A stretch of DNA of 64,000 nt from an uncultured Lachnospiraceae bacterium (GTDB lineage Bacteria; Bacillota; Clostridia; Lachnospirales; Lachnospiraceae), in NCBI GenBank assembly GCA_947577185.1, contig CANPUE010000001.1:207662-271661 (forward strand), read 5' to 3'. Within the stretch, counting starts at the first letter, position 1, and every line of letters begins with the position of its first letter. Both the position numbers and the translations under genes were made by a program. The notes under the pieces were generated by a model, which ran no database searches, was not told the origin of the DNA, and worked only from the letters and a program-made list of their open reading frames with translations. Shown piece by piece: positions 18,369 through 27,215 of the stretch.

Positions 18369-19570
18369 TGTTCTCCACCGCCTTCCACGTTTTGATTTAC
18401 CATGGCATTGGGCCCGATCACGGCGCCTGCGCCAACCGTAATGCCTGAACCGACTGTCGCAACGCCCTTCTCATCACCGGAAGGCATCGCACCAACCAGC
18501 GCGTTTTCACCAATCGTTACATTTTCCGCTACAATACAATGTCTTACGACAGCCCCGGCTTTCACCACCGAACTGCCCATGATGACCGCGTCTTCGATCA
18601 CGGCGCCTTTTTCCACTTTGACACCCTCGAATAAAATAGAATGTTTCACCGTTCCTTTTATCTGACAGCCGTCCGTAATCATCGCGTCTTTCACGACAGC
18701 GTCCTCGCTGATAAGCTGTCCCGGCATAGCGCTCTTGCGGCTGTAGATCTTCCAGTCTTCGTCAAACAGATTGATGCCGCTGTGCTCCGGGTCAAGAACC
18801 TCCATGTTGGCCTCCCAAAGGGAAGATATGGTTCCCACGTCCTTCCAGTAACCGTTGAAATGATACGCATACATTCTGCGGCTGTCTCTTAACAGATTCG
18901 GGATGATGTTATTGCCGAAGTCATTTTCTGACGTCGGGTCTGCCTCATCCTCCTCCAGATATTTTTTAAGGATATCCCAGTTGAAAATATAAATACCCAT
19001 AGAAGCAAGATTGGATTTCGGATTTTTCGGTTTCTCCTGGAATTCCGTGATCTTGTCATTTTCATCCGCAACCATCAGACCGAAACGGGAAGCCTCCTCC
19101 CACGGAACCTCCATGACCGCAACACTGAATTCCGCGTCCTTTTCTTTGTGGAATCTGAGGAAATCACTGTAATCCTGTTTGCAGATCTGGTCGCCGGACA
19201 AGATGATCACATACTTAGGATCATATCGCTCGATAAAGGAAATGTTCTGATAAATCGCATTGGCAGTTCCCTTATACCAGTCAGCTTTATTTGCTTTCTG
19301 ATAAGGCGGAAGCACATGCACGCCTCCGTAAAGACGGTCCAAATCCCACGGCTGACCGTTTCCTATGTACTCATTGAGCACGAGCGGCTGATACTGCGTC
19401 AGGATACCTACCGTATCAATACCGGAATTCACGCAGTTAGACAACGGGAAATCAATGATACGGTATTTTCCGCCGAATGGAACTGCCGGTTTTGCAAGCT
19501 TTTCTGTCAGCGCATACAGGCGGGAACCCTGTCCGCCGGCCAAAAGCATTGCAATCATCTCTTTTGCCAT
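18362..19570 (-). CDS. glgC: Glucose-1-phosphate adenylyltransferase, GlgC catalytic subunit
   Basis: Makes ADP-glucose from ATP and glucose-1-phosphate, the committed step of glycogen synthesis. The 402-residue protein shows the active glycine-rich loop [35 protein letters not shown], the substrate loop [12 protein letters not shown] and a C-terminal beta-helix. ATG 19570 is chosen because GGAGGG lies 8 bases before it; the longer frame would need a TTG start. glgD follows with a 7-bp overlap. Glycogen storage fits a spore former. Confidence 0.96.
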   Translation of the reverse strand: MAKEMIAMLLAGGQGSRLYALTEKLAKPAVPFGGKYRIIDFPLSNCVNSGIDTVGILTQYQPLVLNEYIGNGQPWDLDRLYGGVHVLPPYQKANKADWYKGTANAIYQNISFIERYDPKYVIILSGDQICKQDYSDFLRFHKEKDAEFSVAVMEVPWEEASRFGLMVADENDKITEFQEKPKNPKSNLASMGIYIFNWDILKKYLEEDEADPTSENDFGNNIIPNLLRDSRRMYAYHFNGYWKDVGTISSLWEANMEVLDPEHSGINLFDEDWKIYSRKSAMPGQLISEDAVVKDAMITDGCQIKGTVKHSILFEGVKVEKGAVIEDAVIMGSSVVKAGAVVRHCIVAENVTIGENALVGAMPSGDEKGVATVGSGITVGAGAVIGPNAMVNQNVEGGGEQW

Positions 19571-19690
19571 AATGTAACCCTCCAATCAATATTCTTATAT
19601 ATAAAATAATACCTCATGATGACGGGAAAAGAAAGAGTTTCTTTTTCCAAATCGCGAAAAATCTGTTTCCGAAACAAAGGCCGACACAGC

Positions 19691-19719
19691 TTGACAACGA
19701 TCTGCCTTTCCAGTAGACT
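19691..19719 (+). promoter_or_regulatory. Promoter of the FliF-like lipoprotein gene
   Basis: TTGACA (19691-19696), a 17-bp spacer and TAGACT (19714-19719), about 28 bp before the GGAGG ribosome binding site of the next gene. Confidence 0.65.
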
Positions 19720-19754
19720 TATAAAAAATAAAACCAGTAAGGAGGCAGTCATCC

Positions 19755-20213
19755 ATGAACCGACAAAGACTACACCGCTATCCTGCTGCCGCACTCATAG
19801 GAACACTTTTGTGCCTGGCATGCGGATGTGCCGGCAGCGTCCCGGAGGCCGCGGCAAATGCGGAAACCATTCAATTTGAACTGTCAGATGAAAAAGATGC
19901 AGTGACGGATGCGGACAAACAGGAAGCCTTTCTTTCTTATCTTCAAAATACGATAAAACAGGATTTACTGGAATCCTTTCCCGAAGTCGAACATGCCGAT
20001 GTGGCGCTTTCCTGTCCCGGGGACGCGGATCTGCAGACCGGAACAGACGATGAGCTTCTGGTAAACGTCATACTGAAAGTACCGGACGGGTTATCAACCT
20101 GCAGCGCAGACGAACTGGCCGGCACACTTGCCAAATATGTCGGAAATCCCTCGACGGATCAGATCACAATCTATGATGCAGAGGAAAATCTGCTCTTTCC
20201 TGAAACAAAATGA
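19755..20213 (+). CDS. Small lipoprotein with a FliF/SctJ-like ring-building domain
   Basis: A 152-residue exported protein. It has a basic N-terminus, the hydrophobic run AAALIGTLLCLACGC with a lipobox-like LACGC (Cys 23/25), then a linker and one globular domain (about residues 50-150). The domain pattern FPEVEHADVALSCPGD, then VNVILKVPDGLSTCSADEL and ITIYDAEENLLFP, matches the second ring-building motif of FliF/SctJ: a GVxxAxVxL strand, an xVxLKxxxG strand, a helix, then VTxxDxxGxLL. No flagellar or secretion genes are nearby. Start: GGAGG 9 bases before the ATG, plus a good promoter. The gene is isolated, divergent from glgC and convergent with an aldo/keto reductase. The homology is judged by eye and needs a profile search. 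Confidence 0.75.
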   Translation: MNRQRLHRYPAAALIGTLLCLACGCAGSVPEAAANAETIQFELSDEKDAVTDADKQEAFLSYLQNTIKQDLLESFPEVEHADVALSCPGDADLQTGTDDELLVNVILKVPDGLSTCSADELAGTLAKYVGNPSTDQITIYDAEENLLFPETK

Positions 20214-20223
20214 GCAGGCCGCC

Positions 20224-20251
20224 GCTTCGCTGTACAAAATGGCAGCGAAGC
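20224..20251. terminator. Possible bidirectional terminator hairpin
   Basis: GCTTCGCTG and CAGCGAAGC form a perfect 9-bp stem with a 10-nt loop between two convergent genes. No T-run follows on either strand, so it may only block RNA decay or read-through weakly. Confidence 0.4.
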
Positions 20252-20270
20252 AACAGTCTGCCCGTTCACA

Positions 20271-21425
20271 TCATTTCTTTTCGCCAAACAGTTCTGCCGC
20301 CTTTTTCATCCGCTTTGCAATCTCCACGCCAAAGGGGCAGCGCCCCTCGCAGCTTTTACAGCCAATGCATGCCTCTGCGCGGCGCTCTAACGCAAGATAA
20401 TGTTCTCTGACCGTCGCCGGAACCGATTCCTGCATCGATGCAAGGTCATAATACTTGTTTACCATCGCAATATCAATCCCGGCAGGACACGGCTTACAGT
20501 GGCCGCAATAGGTACACGCTCCCTGCGTAAACGTATGGCGGGGCGCCTTTGCCAGGATCGAGGCATAGTCTTTTTCCACATCAGACGCATTCTCATATGC
20601 CACAGCCGCCTCCACATGCTCAGGTGTGTCATACCCGGCCATCACCGCCGCCACTGCCGGCCTGGTCAGGCAGTAATGGATACACTGCACCGGTGTGAGC
20701 GCAACGCCGAAAGGAGAACGCGCCGCGTCAAACAGCCGTCCGCCCGCATACGGTTTCATGACGGTCAGTCCCACGTCATTGCGCTCACACAGACGGTAAA
20801 GTTCCGTTCTGGCCGGATCAATGCCGCCAAGTCCCTCCTGGTATTCCTCGGCAAAATAATCATCCAGATTTTCCGTGGGCGGAAGCAGATCAAACGCCGG
20901 ATTAATACTGAACAGAATCATTTCCACAAATCCGCTCTCCGCTGCCTTCTTCGCCATTGCCGGATTGTGGGTGCTCATCCCGATATGCCGTATCGTCCCG
21001 CCGGCTTTCAGTTCTTTCACATATGCAAGAAAATCTCCGTTCATAGCAAGATCCCATTCGGATTCCTGATCGATAAAATGAATCATGCCAAGGTCTATGT
21101 AATCTGTCTGCAGTCTCGTCAGCAGATCCTCAAAAGCGCTCCTGCATGCGGCAGCATCACGGGTGCGGGTATATTGGCCATTCTGCCATGTGGAGCCGAT
21201 ATGCCCCTGAATAAACCAGCGCTCCCGCATCCCCGCAAGTGCCTTTCCGATATTGGTCCGCACATTTGGTTCCGACATCCAGCAGTCCAGAATATTAATT
21301 CCCAGTCTGTCCGCACAGTCAATGACAGCCTTACACTCCTCATAATCATGACGTTCCAGCCATTCTCCCCCCAGACCGATCTCACTGACCATCAGACCGG
21401 TTTTACCAAGTCGACGATATCTCAT
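20271..21425 (-). CDS. Aldo/keto reductase with C-terminal [4Fe-4S] ferredoxin domain
   Basis: A 384-residue predicted oxidoreductase. The N-terminal TIM barrel belongs to the AKR family: MRYRRLGKTGLMVSEIGLGG, LGINILDCWMSEPNVRTNIG, YIDLGMIHFIDQ and IRHIGMSTHNPAMAKKA. The C-terminal part carries two ferredoxin-like clusters of cysteines, CTYCGHCKPCPAGID and CIGCKSCEGRCPFGVEIAKRM. The usual catalytic Tyr and His of classical AKRs are not evident, which is common in the Fe-S branch. AAGGGAG precedes the ATG. The substrate is unknown. It is a single gene. Confidence 0.88.
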   Translation of the reverse strand: MRYRRLGKTGLMVSEIGLGGEWLERHDYEECKAVIDCADRLGINILDCWMSEPNVRTNIGKALAGMRERWFIQGHIGSTWQNGQYTRTRDAAACRSAFEDLLTRLQTDYIDLGMIHFIDQESEWDLAMNGDFLAYVKELKAGGTIRHIGMSTHNPAMAKKAAESGFVEMILFSINPAFDLLPPTENLDDYFAEEYQEGLGGIDPARTELYRLCERNDVGLTVMKPYAGGRLFDAARSPFGVALTPVQCIHYCLTRPAVAAVMAGYDTPEHVEAAVAYENASDVEKDYASILAKAPRHTFTQGACTYCGHCKPCPAGIDIAMVNKYYDLASMQESVPATVREHYLALERRAEACIGCKSCEGRCPFGVEIAKRMKKAAELFGEKK

Positions 21426-21594
21426 AATGCTCTCCCTTCCTTCGCAGGATTCCTCCTGGAATTTTCTTCTTAACGTAATTCTATCTTACATCAGACGGCA
21501 ATGGTTTGAAAAGGACTATTTTAGTAAAATGAAGGAGCAGATTACTGCGATGTCAATGCATCAAAGCAGATCCCCGTCTCTGTCGCAAATTGCC

Positions 21595-21619
21595 GGTTAA
21601 AAATCTTTGATTTTTAACC
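21595..21619 (-). terminator. AT-rich hairpin at the end of the ABC operon
   Basis: GGTTAAAAAT and ATTTTTAACC form a perfect 10-bp stem with a 5-nt loop overlapping the permease stop codon. There is no U-run after it, so terminator function is uncertain. Confidence 0.35.
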
Positions 21620-24309
21620 TACTCCCCTTCCCGCAGTCTCTCCACGACGGATTTGCCGACGCCCGCGCGGCAGGAAAGAACCGGAATCAGTACGCCCAGC
21701 GCGGCGGCAAACGGTGCCAGGGCGGCAAGCGGCCAGAATGTGAAATGATAGCTGAAAAACCAGAAAGCCGCACTCAGAGCCTTATCGGTAAGCGGTGCTG
21801 TCAGGATGGTAAGCGTCAGAGAAATGATGACGGAACCAAGTGTTAAAAGCTCCCCTTCTGTGATCAGCATTTTCTTTAACTGTTTCCCGGTCATACCGAC
21901 CGACTGTAAAACGGCAAACTCCCGGCGTCTTGCGAAAATAGAAGTCAAAATCACGTTCAGGTAATTGAGGATGCCTATGAGTCCGATGATAAAGCTCAGG
22001 GTACTGCCGCACAGCAGATACATCTTTCTTTTTTCCTCGAACGCGTCTGCATAGAGTTTGCGGCTTTCATAATCATACTGTGATTCGATGTTTTGTGTAT
22101 AGTCAGAAAGAAACGCGTCCATCCCTTCCATCGCAGTCTCTTCCATGTCAAATGCGTAATAAAGAATCTGATCGGTCCTGCTGTCCTGCACAAAAGTCTC
22201 GGCGCCCATGACAAATTCATCCTGCCCTGTTACCCGATAACGGTAAGTCAGCGCAGAAGGAATATCCACCAGTGCGGCGACCTCATATTCCACATCCCTT
22301 GTTTTCGTAAGACGCGTCGATACCTTGTCAAGTTCTGCATCAGGAATACTCTCCACATCGGGATAGATTTCCCCGCTGATGGTATGATAGATCTCTATCC
22401 CATCGATATAGCGGATCGTCATCCGGTCTCCGAGTTTTGCCCAGTTGTTTTCCTCCGTAATGTTTCCTTCCGCATCCGCAGAATAGACTGCGGCGATATA
22501 ATGAATCTCTCCTTCTGCGCGTTTCTCATTCAGCTTTGATAAATCCCCCTCAATCACCTGCAGTCTGTCAAGGATATACGGCTCCATTCCATACAGCTGT
22601 ACGGCTATGGGCACGAGTCCGTTTTCCCGCTCTTCCCCTGCCAGACGTTCCTCTACCTGCTGTGTGCCATACCATTTTCCGTATGACTGCCTGTAATAAT
22701 CCTCTGTCACAAATTCCTGCGCAGGCATACTCCTGCCGTAGGTCCTGCCGCTTCCTTCTATTCCTCCCTGCGCATCAAGGATGGCAGCCGTCTCCTTCGA
22801 TACTGCGTGATCCCTGTCAAAATCCTGCCTTCCGGCGCCCACCTGAAAATATCCGGTATCTGCGAAAAGGAAATCGACGGAAAGATTGTTCAGATATTTC
22901 TCCATGTCGAAGCCGCCTGTCAGCGTGACCGTCATATTGAGCAAAACAATGGAAAGGGACAGGGACAGGACGGTGATTGCTGTTTTTTTGCGGTTTCTGT
23001 TCAGGTTGGCCCATGCCATCCCGTAGATAGAAGCGCCTTTCTCCTGCCCCGCACGTTCCTTTTGTTTTGTCTCAAAACCGCCCTCCGAGCAGCGCAGAGC
23101 CTCGATCGGAGAGACTTTCGAAGCCATTTTGCCCGGTTTCTGGCAGGAAATGATGACCGTCACCAGAGAAAAAAGCGCAGATCCGACAAAGATCACAGGG
23201 CTGACCGACAATACACTCTGCGTGACGTTTAAATTGACCAGCACCGCCGGCGTAAGAAACGCACCCACGCCGTATCCGGCCAGCAGACCGGGCGGTATGC
23301 CGAGAAGAGACAAAAAAAGCGCCTGCAGGAGGATCATGTACCGGATCTGTCTTCCGGTCGTACCGATCGTTTTTAATAACCCGTAAAAACGGACATCAAC
23401 AGTCACGGAAATCTGAAAGATATTGTAAATGATCAGATATCCGGTGAGCATGATCAGCAACACAACCGCAACAACAGCCATAACCGTCATCGGATCGACT
23501 TCACTGTTCGCCGCCAGATTCATGTATCCCCAGTTGACGCCGATCGGAACATAATTTTCCTGATCGTATGGTGCGTCTGTCTGATAACCGTGCCTTTCCA
23601 GAACGGTCAGCATTTTTTGTTCGATCCCCAAGGAACTGTCAAACATCACGTCCAGATTATAAAAACCCGTCCAGCCGTCACTGCCCTGCGCGCCGGTCTC
23701 AGAAAGCACCTGGTCAACGCGGCTTTCCGGCAGCAGTATGTGATTGGCTGGCACCACCGGATCATATTCCCAGAAGCCGCAGAGCGTTACCTCCTGTGTT
23801 GTCTGGATTCCGTCTACGTCAATCGAAATCGAAAAATTTGTCCCAATCTTTGGCTCCACGCCAAGCAGGGACAAAACCATGGTATCTGTGGCGGCCTCAT
23901 TCGTGCTCTCCCTCGGGAGACGGCCCTGCAGCGGCTCCAAAAACGTCCATTTGGCAGTGTTTTCATCAGACCAGCCCAATTCTACGTGATATTTTTCCAA
24001 AGCCCCGGAATAAGCCCTGCCAAGCGGACGCCTGACACCCCACTGTCTGATCAGCGGATCGTCTCTTATCTCCTCAAACTGCTCCTTTGTCAGATACTTA
24101 AAACATCCGTGAGCATAGCTGCCGGCCTGTCGGAAATTAGACTGTTCAAAACCGTAAACGATTGACATGACCACCGTAAAGATGGCCGTGAATAAAATCG
24201 TCGTTAACGCTATGGCAAAGACGGCGATCAGATTTCTAAACCCCGAGGCCCTTATACTGCAAAAACTGATGTGACGGATGCATTTTCTGTTGGCAACATG
24301 GATATTCAT
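21619..24309 (-). CDS. ABC transporter permease, FtsX/MacB type
   Basis: An 896-residue membrane protein with two FtsX-like halves. The N-terminal helix (LIAVFAIALTTILFTAIFTVV) is followed by a large extracellular domain, three helices (MTVMAVVAVVLLIMLTGYLII, LLQALFLSLLGIPPGLLAGYG and a further one), a second anchor helix (ITVLSLSLSIVLLNMTV), a second large extracellular domain and three C-terminal helices. Transporters of this build move antimicrobial peptides or lipids or work as mechanotransmitters. Its start overlaps the ATPase stop by 4 bp (ATGA). A BceRS-like two-component system lies upstream on the same strand, which suggests a peptide-sensing or resistance module. The substrate is unknown. 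Confidence 0.9.
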   Translation of the reverse strand: MNIHVANRKCIRHISFCSIRASGFRNLIAVFAIALTTILFTAIFTVVMSIVYGFEQSNFRQAGSYAHGCFKYLTKEQFEEIRDDPLIRQWGVRRPLGRAYSGALEKYHVELGWSDENTAKWTFLEPLQGRLPRESTNEAATDTMVLSLLGVEPKIGTNFSISIDVDGIQTTQEVTLCGFWEYDPVVPANHILLPESRVDQVLSETGAQGSDGWTGFYNLDVMFDSSLGIEQKMLTVLERHGYQTDAPYDQENYVPIGVNWGYMNLAANSEVDPMTVMAVVAVVLLIMLTGYLIIYNIFQISVTVDVRFYGLLKTIGTTGRQIRYMILLQALFLSLLGIPPGLLAGYGVGAFLTPAVLVNLNVTQSVLSVSPVIFVGSALFSLVTVIISCQKPGKMASKVSPIEALRCSEGGFETKQKERAGQEKGASIYGMAWANLNRNRKKTAITVLSLSLSIVLLNMTVTLTGGFDMEKYLNNLSVDFLFADTGYFQVGAGRQDFDRDHAVSKETAAILDAQGGIEGSGRTYGRSMPAQEFVTEDYYRQSYGKWYGTQQVEERLAGEERENGLVPIAVQLYGMEPYILDRLQVIEGDLSKLNEKRAEGEIHYIAAVYSADAEGNITEENNWAKLGDRMTIRYIDGIEIYHTISGEIYPDVESIPDAELDKVSTRLTKTRDVEYEVAALVDIPSALTYRYRVTGQDEFVMGAETFVQDSRTDQILYYAFDMEETAMEGMDAFLSDYTQNIESQYDYESRKLYADAFEEKRKMYLLCGSTLSFIIGLIGILNYLNVILTSIFARRREFAVLQSVGMTGKQLKKMLITEGELLTLGSVIISLTLTILTAPLTDKALSAAFWFFSYHFTFWPLAALAPFAAALGVLIPVLSCRAGVGKSVVERLREGE

Positions 24310-24995
24310 GCGCGCTCACCCCCTGTCCCGCCGGTCACGATCCTGCCGTCCTCGATCCGAATGATCCGATCGGCCAGCTGTGCGGCTTCTTCATTGTGGG
24401 TGATCATGACGATCGTCTGAACATATTTCTGACTCGTGATTCTTAAAAGTCCCAATACATCCTGAGACGTTTTGCTGTCGAGATTTCCGGTCGGCTCGTC
24501 TGCCAGAATGATGGCCGGTTTACAGGCAAGCGCCCGCGCGATGGCCACGCGCTGCTGCTGTCCGCCGGATAACTGATTCGGAAGGTTTTTCAGTTTCTTC
24601 TGCAGTCCCAGTGTCTCTATGATACCGTCGATATATTGCCTGTCTGCCGTACCTCCGTCAAGCTGTATGGGCAGCACGATATTCTCATAAACATTCAGCA
24701 CCGGAACCAGATTATAATTCTGGAACACAAACCCGATCCTGCGTCTGCGGAAAATCGTCAGCGCTTCTTCCTTCAGGGAAAAAATGTCCTGTCCGTCCAC
24801 CGTTACCCTGCCCTGTGTCGGGCGGTCCAGTCCGCCGAGCATGTGCAGCAGCGTGGATTTCCCGCTGCCGCTTGTGCCGATGACCGCGGCAAACTCCCCC
24901 TTTTGTACCGTCATGTCAACACCGTCAAGCGCACGGACCTCGCTTTCCCCGCTGCCATATATTTTTTTCAGATTTTGTGTAGATAAGATTACCAT
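24306..24995 (-). CDS. ABC transporter ATP-binding protein (MacB/LolD type)
   Basis: A 229-residue ATPase partner of the FtsX permease. It has Walker [11 protein letters not shown]-loop [13 protein letters not shown], signature [15 protein letters not shown], Walker [14 protein letters not shown] and H-loop [10 protein letters not shown] 24995 is used because GAGGAGG lies 6 bases before it; the longer frame would start inside that ribosome binding site. It is coupled to the permease by a 4-bp overlap. Confidence 0.95.
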   Translation of the reverse strand: MVILSTQNLKKIYGSGESEVRALDGVDMTVQKGEFAAVIGTSGSGKSTLLHMLGGLDRPTQGRVTVDGQDIFSLKEEALTIFRRRRIGFVFQNYNLVPVLNVYENIVLPIQLDGGTADRQYIDGIIETLGLQKKLKNLPNQLSGGQQQRVAIARALACKPAIILADEPTGNLDSKTSQDVLGLLRITSQKYVQTIVMITHNEEAAQLADRIIRIEDGRIVTGGTGGERA

Positions 24996-25108
24996 TGGTG
25001 TCCTCCTCAAAGCAAAGATCTCACGACAGCCGCCAAATGCCTGCAGGCGGCTGCCTGTATCTTTATCTTAATCCGGCTTTCTTTCCAGATTCTTTCCCAA
25101 TGTAAAAA

Positions 25109-25132
25109 GAATCTTACAGTCTGGTAAGATTC
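25109..25132. promoter_or_regulatory. Inverted repeat between kinase gene and ABC genes (operator or terminator)
   Basis: GAATCTTAC, six bases, then GTAAGATTC is a perfect palindrome in the 172-bp gap before the ABC genes. It could be a response-regulator site, as for BceR-type systems. On the minus strand TTTTT follows it directly, so a weak terminator of the kinase transcript is the alternative. Confidence 0.5.
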
Positions 25133-25167
25133 CCGGAGAAAACTGACACAATTTTTAATCGTTAGCA

Positions 25168-26115
25168 TCATCCTGTGACGCCCATGGGAAGATAAACCGC
25201 GAAGACGGAACCGTTTCCCGGTTCTGACGATAGCCTGATGTAACCGTTTTGCCGCGTGATGATCTCTCTTGCCAGATACAGACCGATGCCGGCGCCTTCT
25301 GTCTGCGCAGCCTGCATGGAACGGTAAAAACGTGAGAACACCTGCGCCTGCTCCGCTTCTAAAATGCCCATTCCCGTATCAGCAATCCTGATACAGCAAA
25401 ATAATTCAAAGGCCTTTACGGTGATGGTAATGCCGCCCTCCTGCGTATATTTGACCGCGTTATCGACCAGATTCCCGAACGCTTCCAACGTCCATTTTTC
25501 ATCAAAGACCGCATGAAGGTCCGCATCTGCGCTATCAGATATGATCTCAAAATAAAGTCCTTTGTCATGCGCCTTTACGGCATACTGTCCGTACAGCCTG
25601 GAAACCACAGGCATAATGGCACCTGCTTGGGGGTGCAGCGCCAGTACGCCGGTTTCCAGTCTGGACATTTTGACAAGGGAATCGATCAGGAAACGCAGTT
25701 TTTGCGCCTGCGAACTGACCGCCTCCACGTACCCCCTGCTTTCTTTGTCCAGATCCCGTTCTTTTAAAAGATCACAATAGAGCAGAAGCGACGCGACCGG
25801 AGTCTTTGTCTGGTGGGAAATGTCTGAGACAAGCTCTTTGATCTTCTCCTTTTCTTTCTCTGTCTCCTGCGCTGATACGACAGAAGCGCTCAGAAAATGG
25901 CAGAATTTGAATTCCAATGAGGACAGCATCGTCTCATCAATCGTATCTGCGCTGAAAGAACCGTTCTGTGCCTGCTCCAGCATATCCTCAAGGTGTCTTA
26001 ACAGTCTTTTTACCTGCAGGCGGCCGCGCAGGACCACTGCGGCCGCCGCAGCGATCGCCAGAAACGACGCACAGATCAAAAACAGGCTGCCGCTGATCCT
26101 TAAATCCGGCATCAT
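25168..26115 (-). CDS. Sensor histidine kinase with short membrane anchor
   Basis: A 315-residue kinase with one N-terminal membrane segment (SLFLICASFLAIAAAAAVVL) and almost no extracellular part. A linker is followed by HisKA (DISHQTKTPVASLLLYCDLL, phospho-His in SHQ) and HATPase with NLVDNAVKYT, IADTGMG and GAGIGLYLAREI. Kinases with so little outside the membrane usually sense through a partner ABC transporter. The FtsX-type transporter downstream fits that role. Its start overlaps the regulator stop by 4 bp. Confidence 0.92.
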   Translation of the reverse strand: MMPDLRISGSLFLICASFLAIAAAAAVVLRGRLQVKRLLRHLEDMLEQAQNGSFSADTIDETMLSSLEFKFCHFLSASVVSAQETEKEKEKIKELVSDISHQTKTPVASLLLYCDLLKERDLDKESRGYVEAVSSQAQKLRFLIDSLVKMSRLETGVLALHPQAGAIMPVVSRLYGQYAVKAHDKGLYFEIISDSADADLHAVFDEKWTLEAFGNLVDNAVKYTQEGGITITVKAFELFCCIRIADTGMGILEAEQAQVFSRFYRSMQAAQTEGAGIGLYLAREIITRQNGYIRLSSEPGNGSVFAVYLPMGVTG

Positions 26116-26828
26116 GTCTCTTTACTCCTTTCCGGTATCTTCCACACATATCCGATCCCATAAACGGTCCTGATCACTTCCTGTGCCGAAAGCTTGTCCC
26201 GCAGACGTTTGACCGTGACTGAGAGCGCGTTTTCGTCCACATACGCCGCACCGTCCGTCCAGATACGGTCAATCAGGCGTTCTCTGGGAAGCGTGATCCC
26301 CGCATTGTCCGTGAAAATGCGCAGGAGTTTCTGTTCTGTCCTGCTCAGCTCAATCAGCTTCCCGGCATGAAAAAATTCCATTTTCTCAAAATCAAACAGA
26401 TAATCACCGCACTGATACGGCATTCCGGCGCTCTGCGAAAAATGACGCCCGGATGCTTTGCGCAGCTGCGCCTGAATCCTCGCCCGCAAAATGGCAAGGC
26501 TGAACGGTTTGGTGATATAATCGTCAGCCCCCTGCTCTAAGCCGGTCACAATGTCGCTCTCCAGATCATTGGCTGTCAGCATGATAACCGGAACATCCGC
26601 ATGAACTTTGTCCGCTTTGATTTCGGTCAGAAAGTCGAAACCGTTTCCGTCAGGAAGACCGACATCCAAAAGGATCAGAGACCATCCGCTCTGCCGTAAT
26701 TTTTCTCTCGCCTCCTGTAAACAGGCACAGCCCTGCACCGTCTGTTTCTCCGTGGAAAGCGCACGGACGAGTCCGGCGCAGAGGGACGCGTCATCCTCTA
26801 TGATCAGAATTGTATCCACAGGAATCAC
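26112..26828 (-). CDS. OmpR/PhoB-family response regulator
   Basis: A 238-residue regulator. The receiver domain has ILIIEDDASLC, the acceptor Asp in LILLDVGLPDGNGFDFL, VIMLTAND and DYITKPFSLAIL. The C-terminal winged helix has LSRTEQKLLRIFTDN, ENALSVTVKRLRDKL and IRTVYGIGYVW. The start is GTG 26828 after AAAGGCAGG; GTG 26819 is possible. It is the first gene of the regulator-kinase pair, followed by the ABC genes that it probably controls. Confidence 0.93.
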   Translation of the reverse strand: MIPVDTILIIEDDASLCAGLVRALSTEKQTVQGCACLQEAREKLRQSGWSLILLDVGLPDGNGFDFLTEIKADKVHADVPVIMLTANDLESDIVTGLEQGADDYITKPFSLAILRARIQAQLRKASGRHFSQSAGMPYQCGDYLFDFEKMEFFHAGKLIELSRTEQKLLRIFTDNAGITLPRERLIDRIWTDGAAYVDENALSVTVKRLRDKLSAQEVIRTVYGIGYVWKIPERSKET

Positions 26829-26863
26829 CCTGCCTTTCTCTCATCCTGCATGTCATCATGCGT

Positions 26864-27208
26864 TCAATAAACTTCGATTTCTTTGATCATAAACTCGTTT
26901 CCCTGCAAAAGCCAGGTGTCGGGACTGTTGCAATGGGGACAGATCTTTCCGTATTTCACTGTCGGATACGTCTCCTTACAGGTTTCGCAGTACGTAATGG
27001 CCGGAAGCGTCTCCACGACAAGCTCCGCCTGCGAAAAGAGTTCCCGCTTTTTCGCCGCCCATTTCCAGCAGTTTTGCAGATAAGATTCAATGACCGTAGA
27101 GACCTCCCCCAGCTCCAACACCACTTTGGAAATGACCGTGACCTCATTTTCCGCCGCTGTTTTTTCCAGACTGTTCATAATATGAAATACAACACCCAGC
27201 TCGTGCAT
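26864..27208 (-). CDS. hypA: Nickel metallochaperone HypA
   Basis: Delivers nickel to a nickel enzyme during maturation. The 114-residue protein has the Ni-binding N-terminus MHELGVV (His2, Glu3) and the zinc site formed by CETC and CPHC. ATG 27208 is used since MHE must be N-terminal and AAAGGA lies before it. It lies 7 bp after the flavoprotein gene and is the last gene of hypB-flavoprotein-hypA. No NiFe hydrogenase or urease genes are in the window. Confidence 0.93.
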   Translation of the reverse strand: MHELGVVFHIMNSLEKTAAENEVTVISKVVLELGEVSTVIESYLQNCWKWAAKKRELFSQAELVVETLPAITYCETCKETYPTVKYGKICPHCNSPDTWLLQGNEFMIKEIEVY

Positions 27209-27215
27209 TTTGTGT

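Noticed and set aside
21426..21594. Gene in the gap between the aldo/keto reductase and the ABC permease.
   Set aside because: No frame with a ribosome binding site was found. The gap holds the leader of the reductase gene and an AT-rich hairpin.
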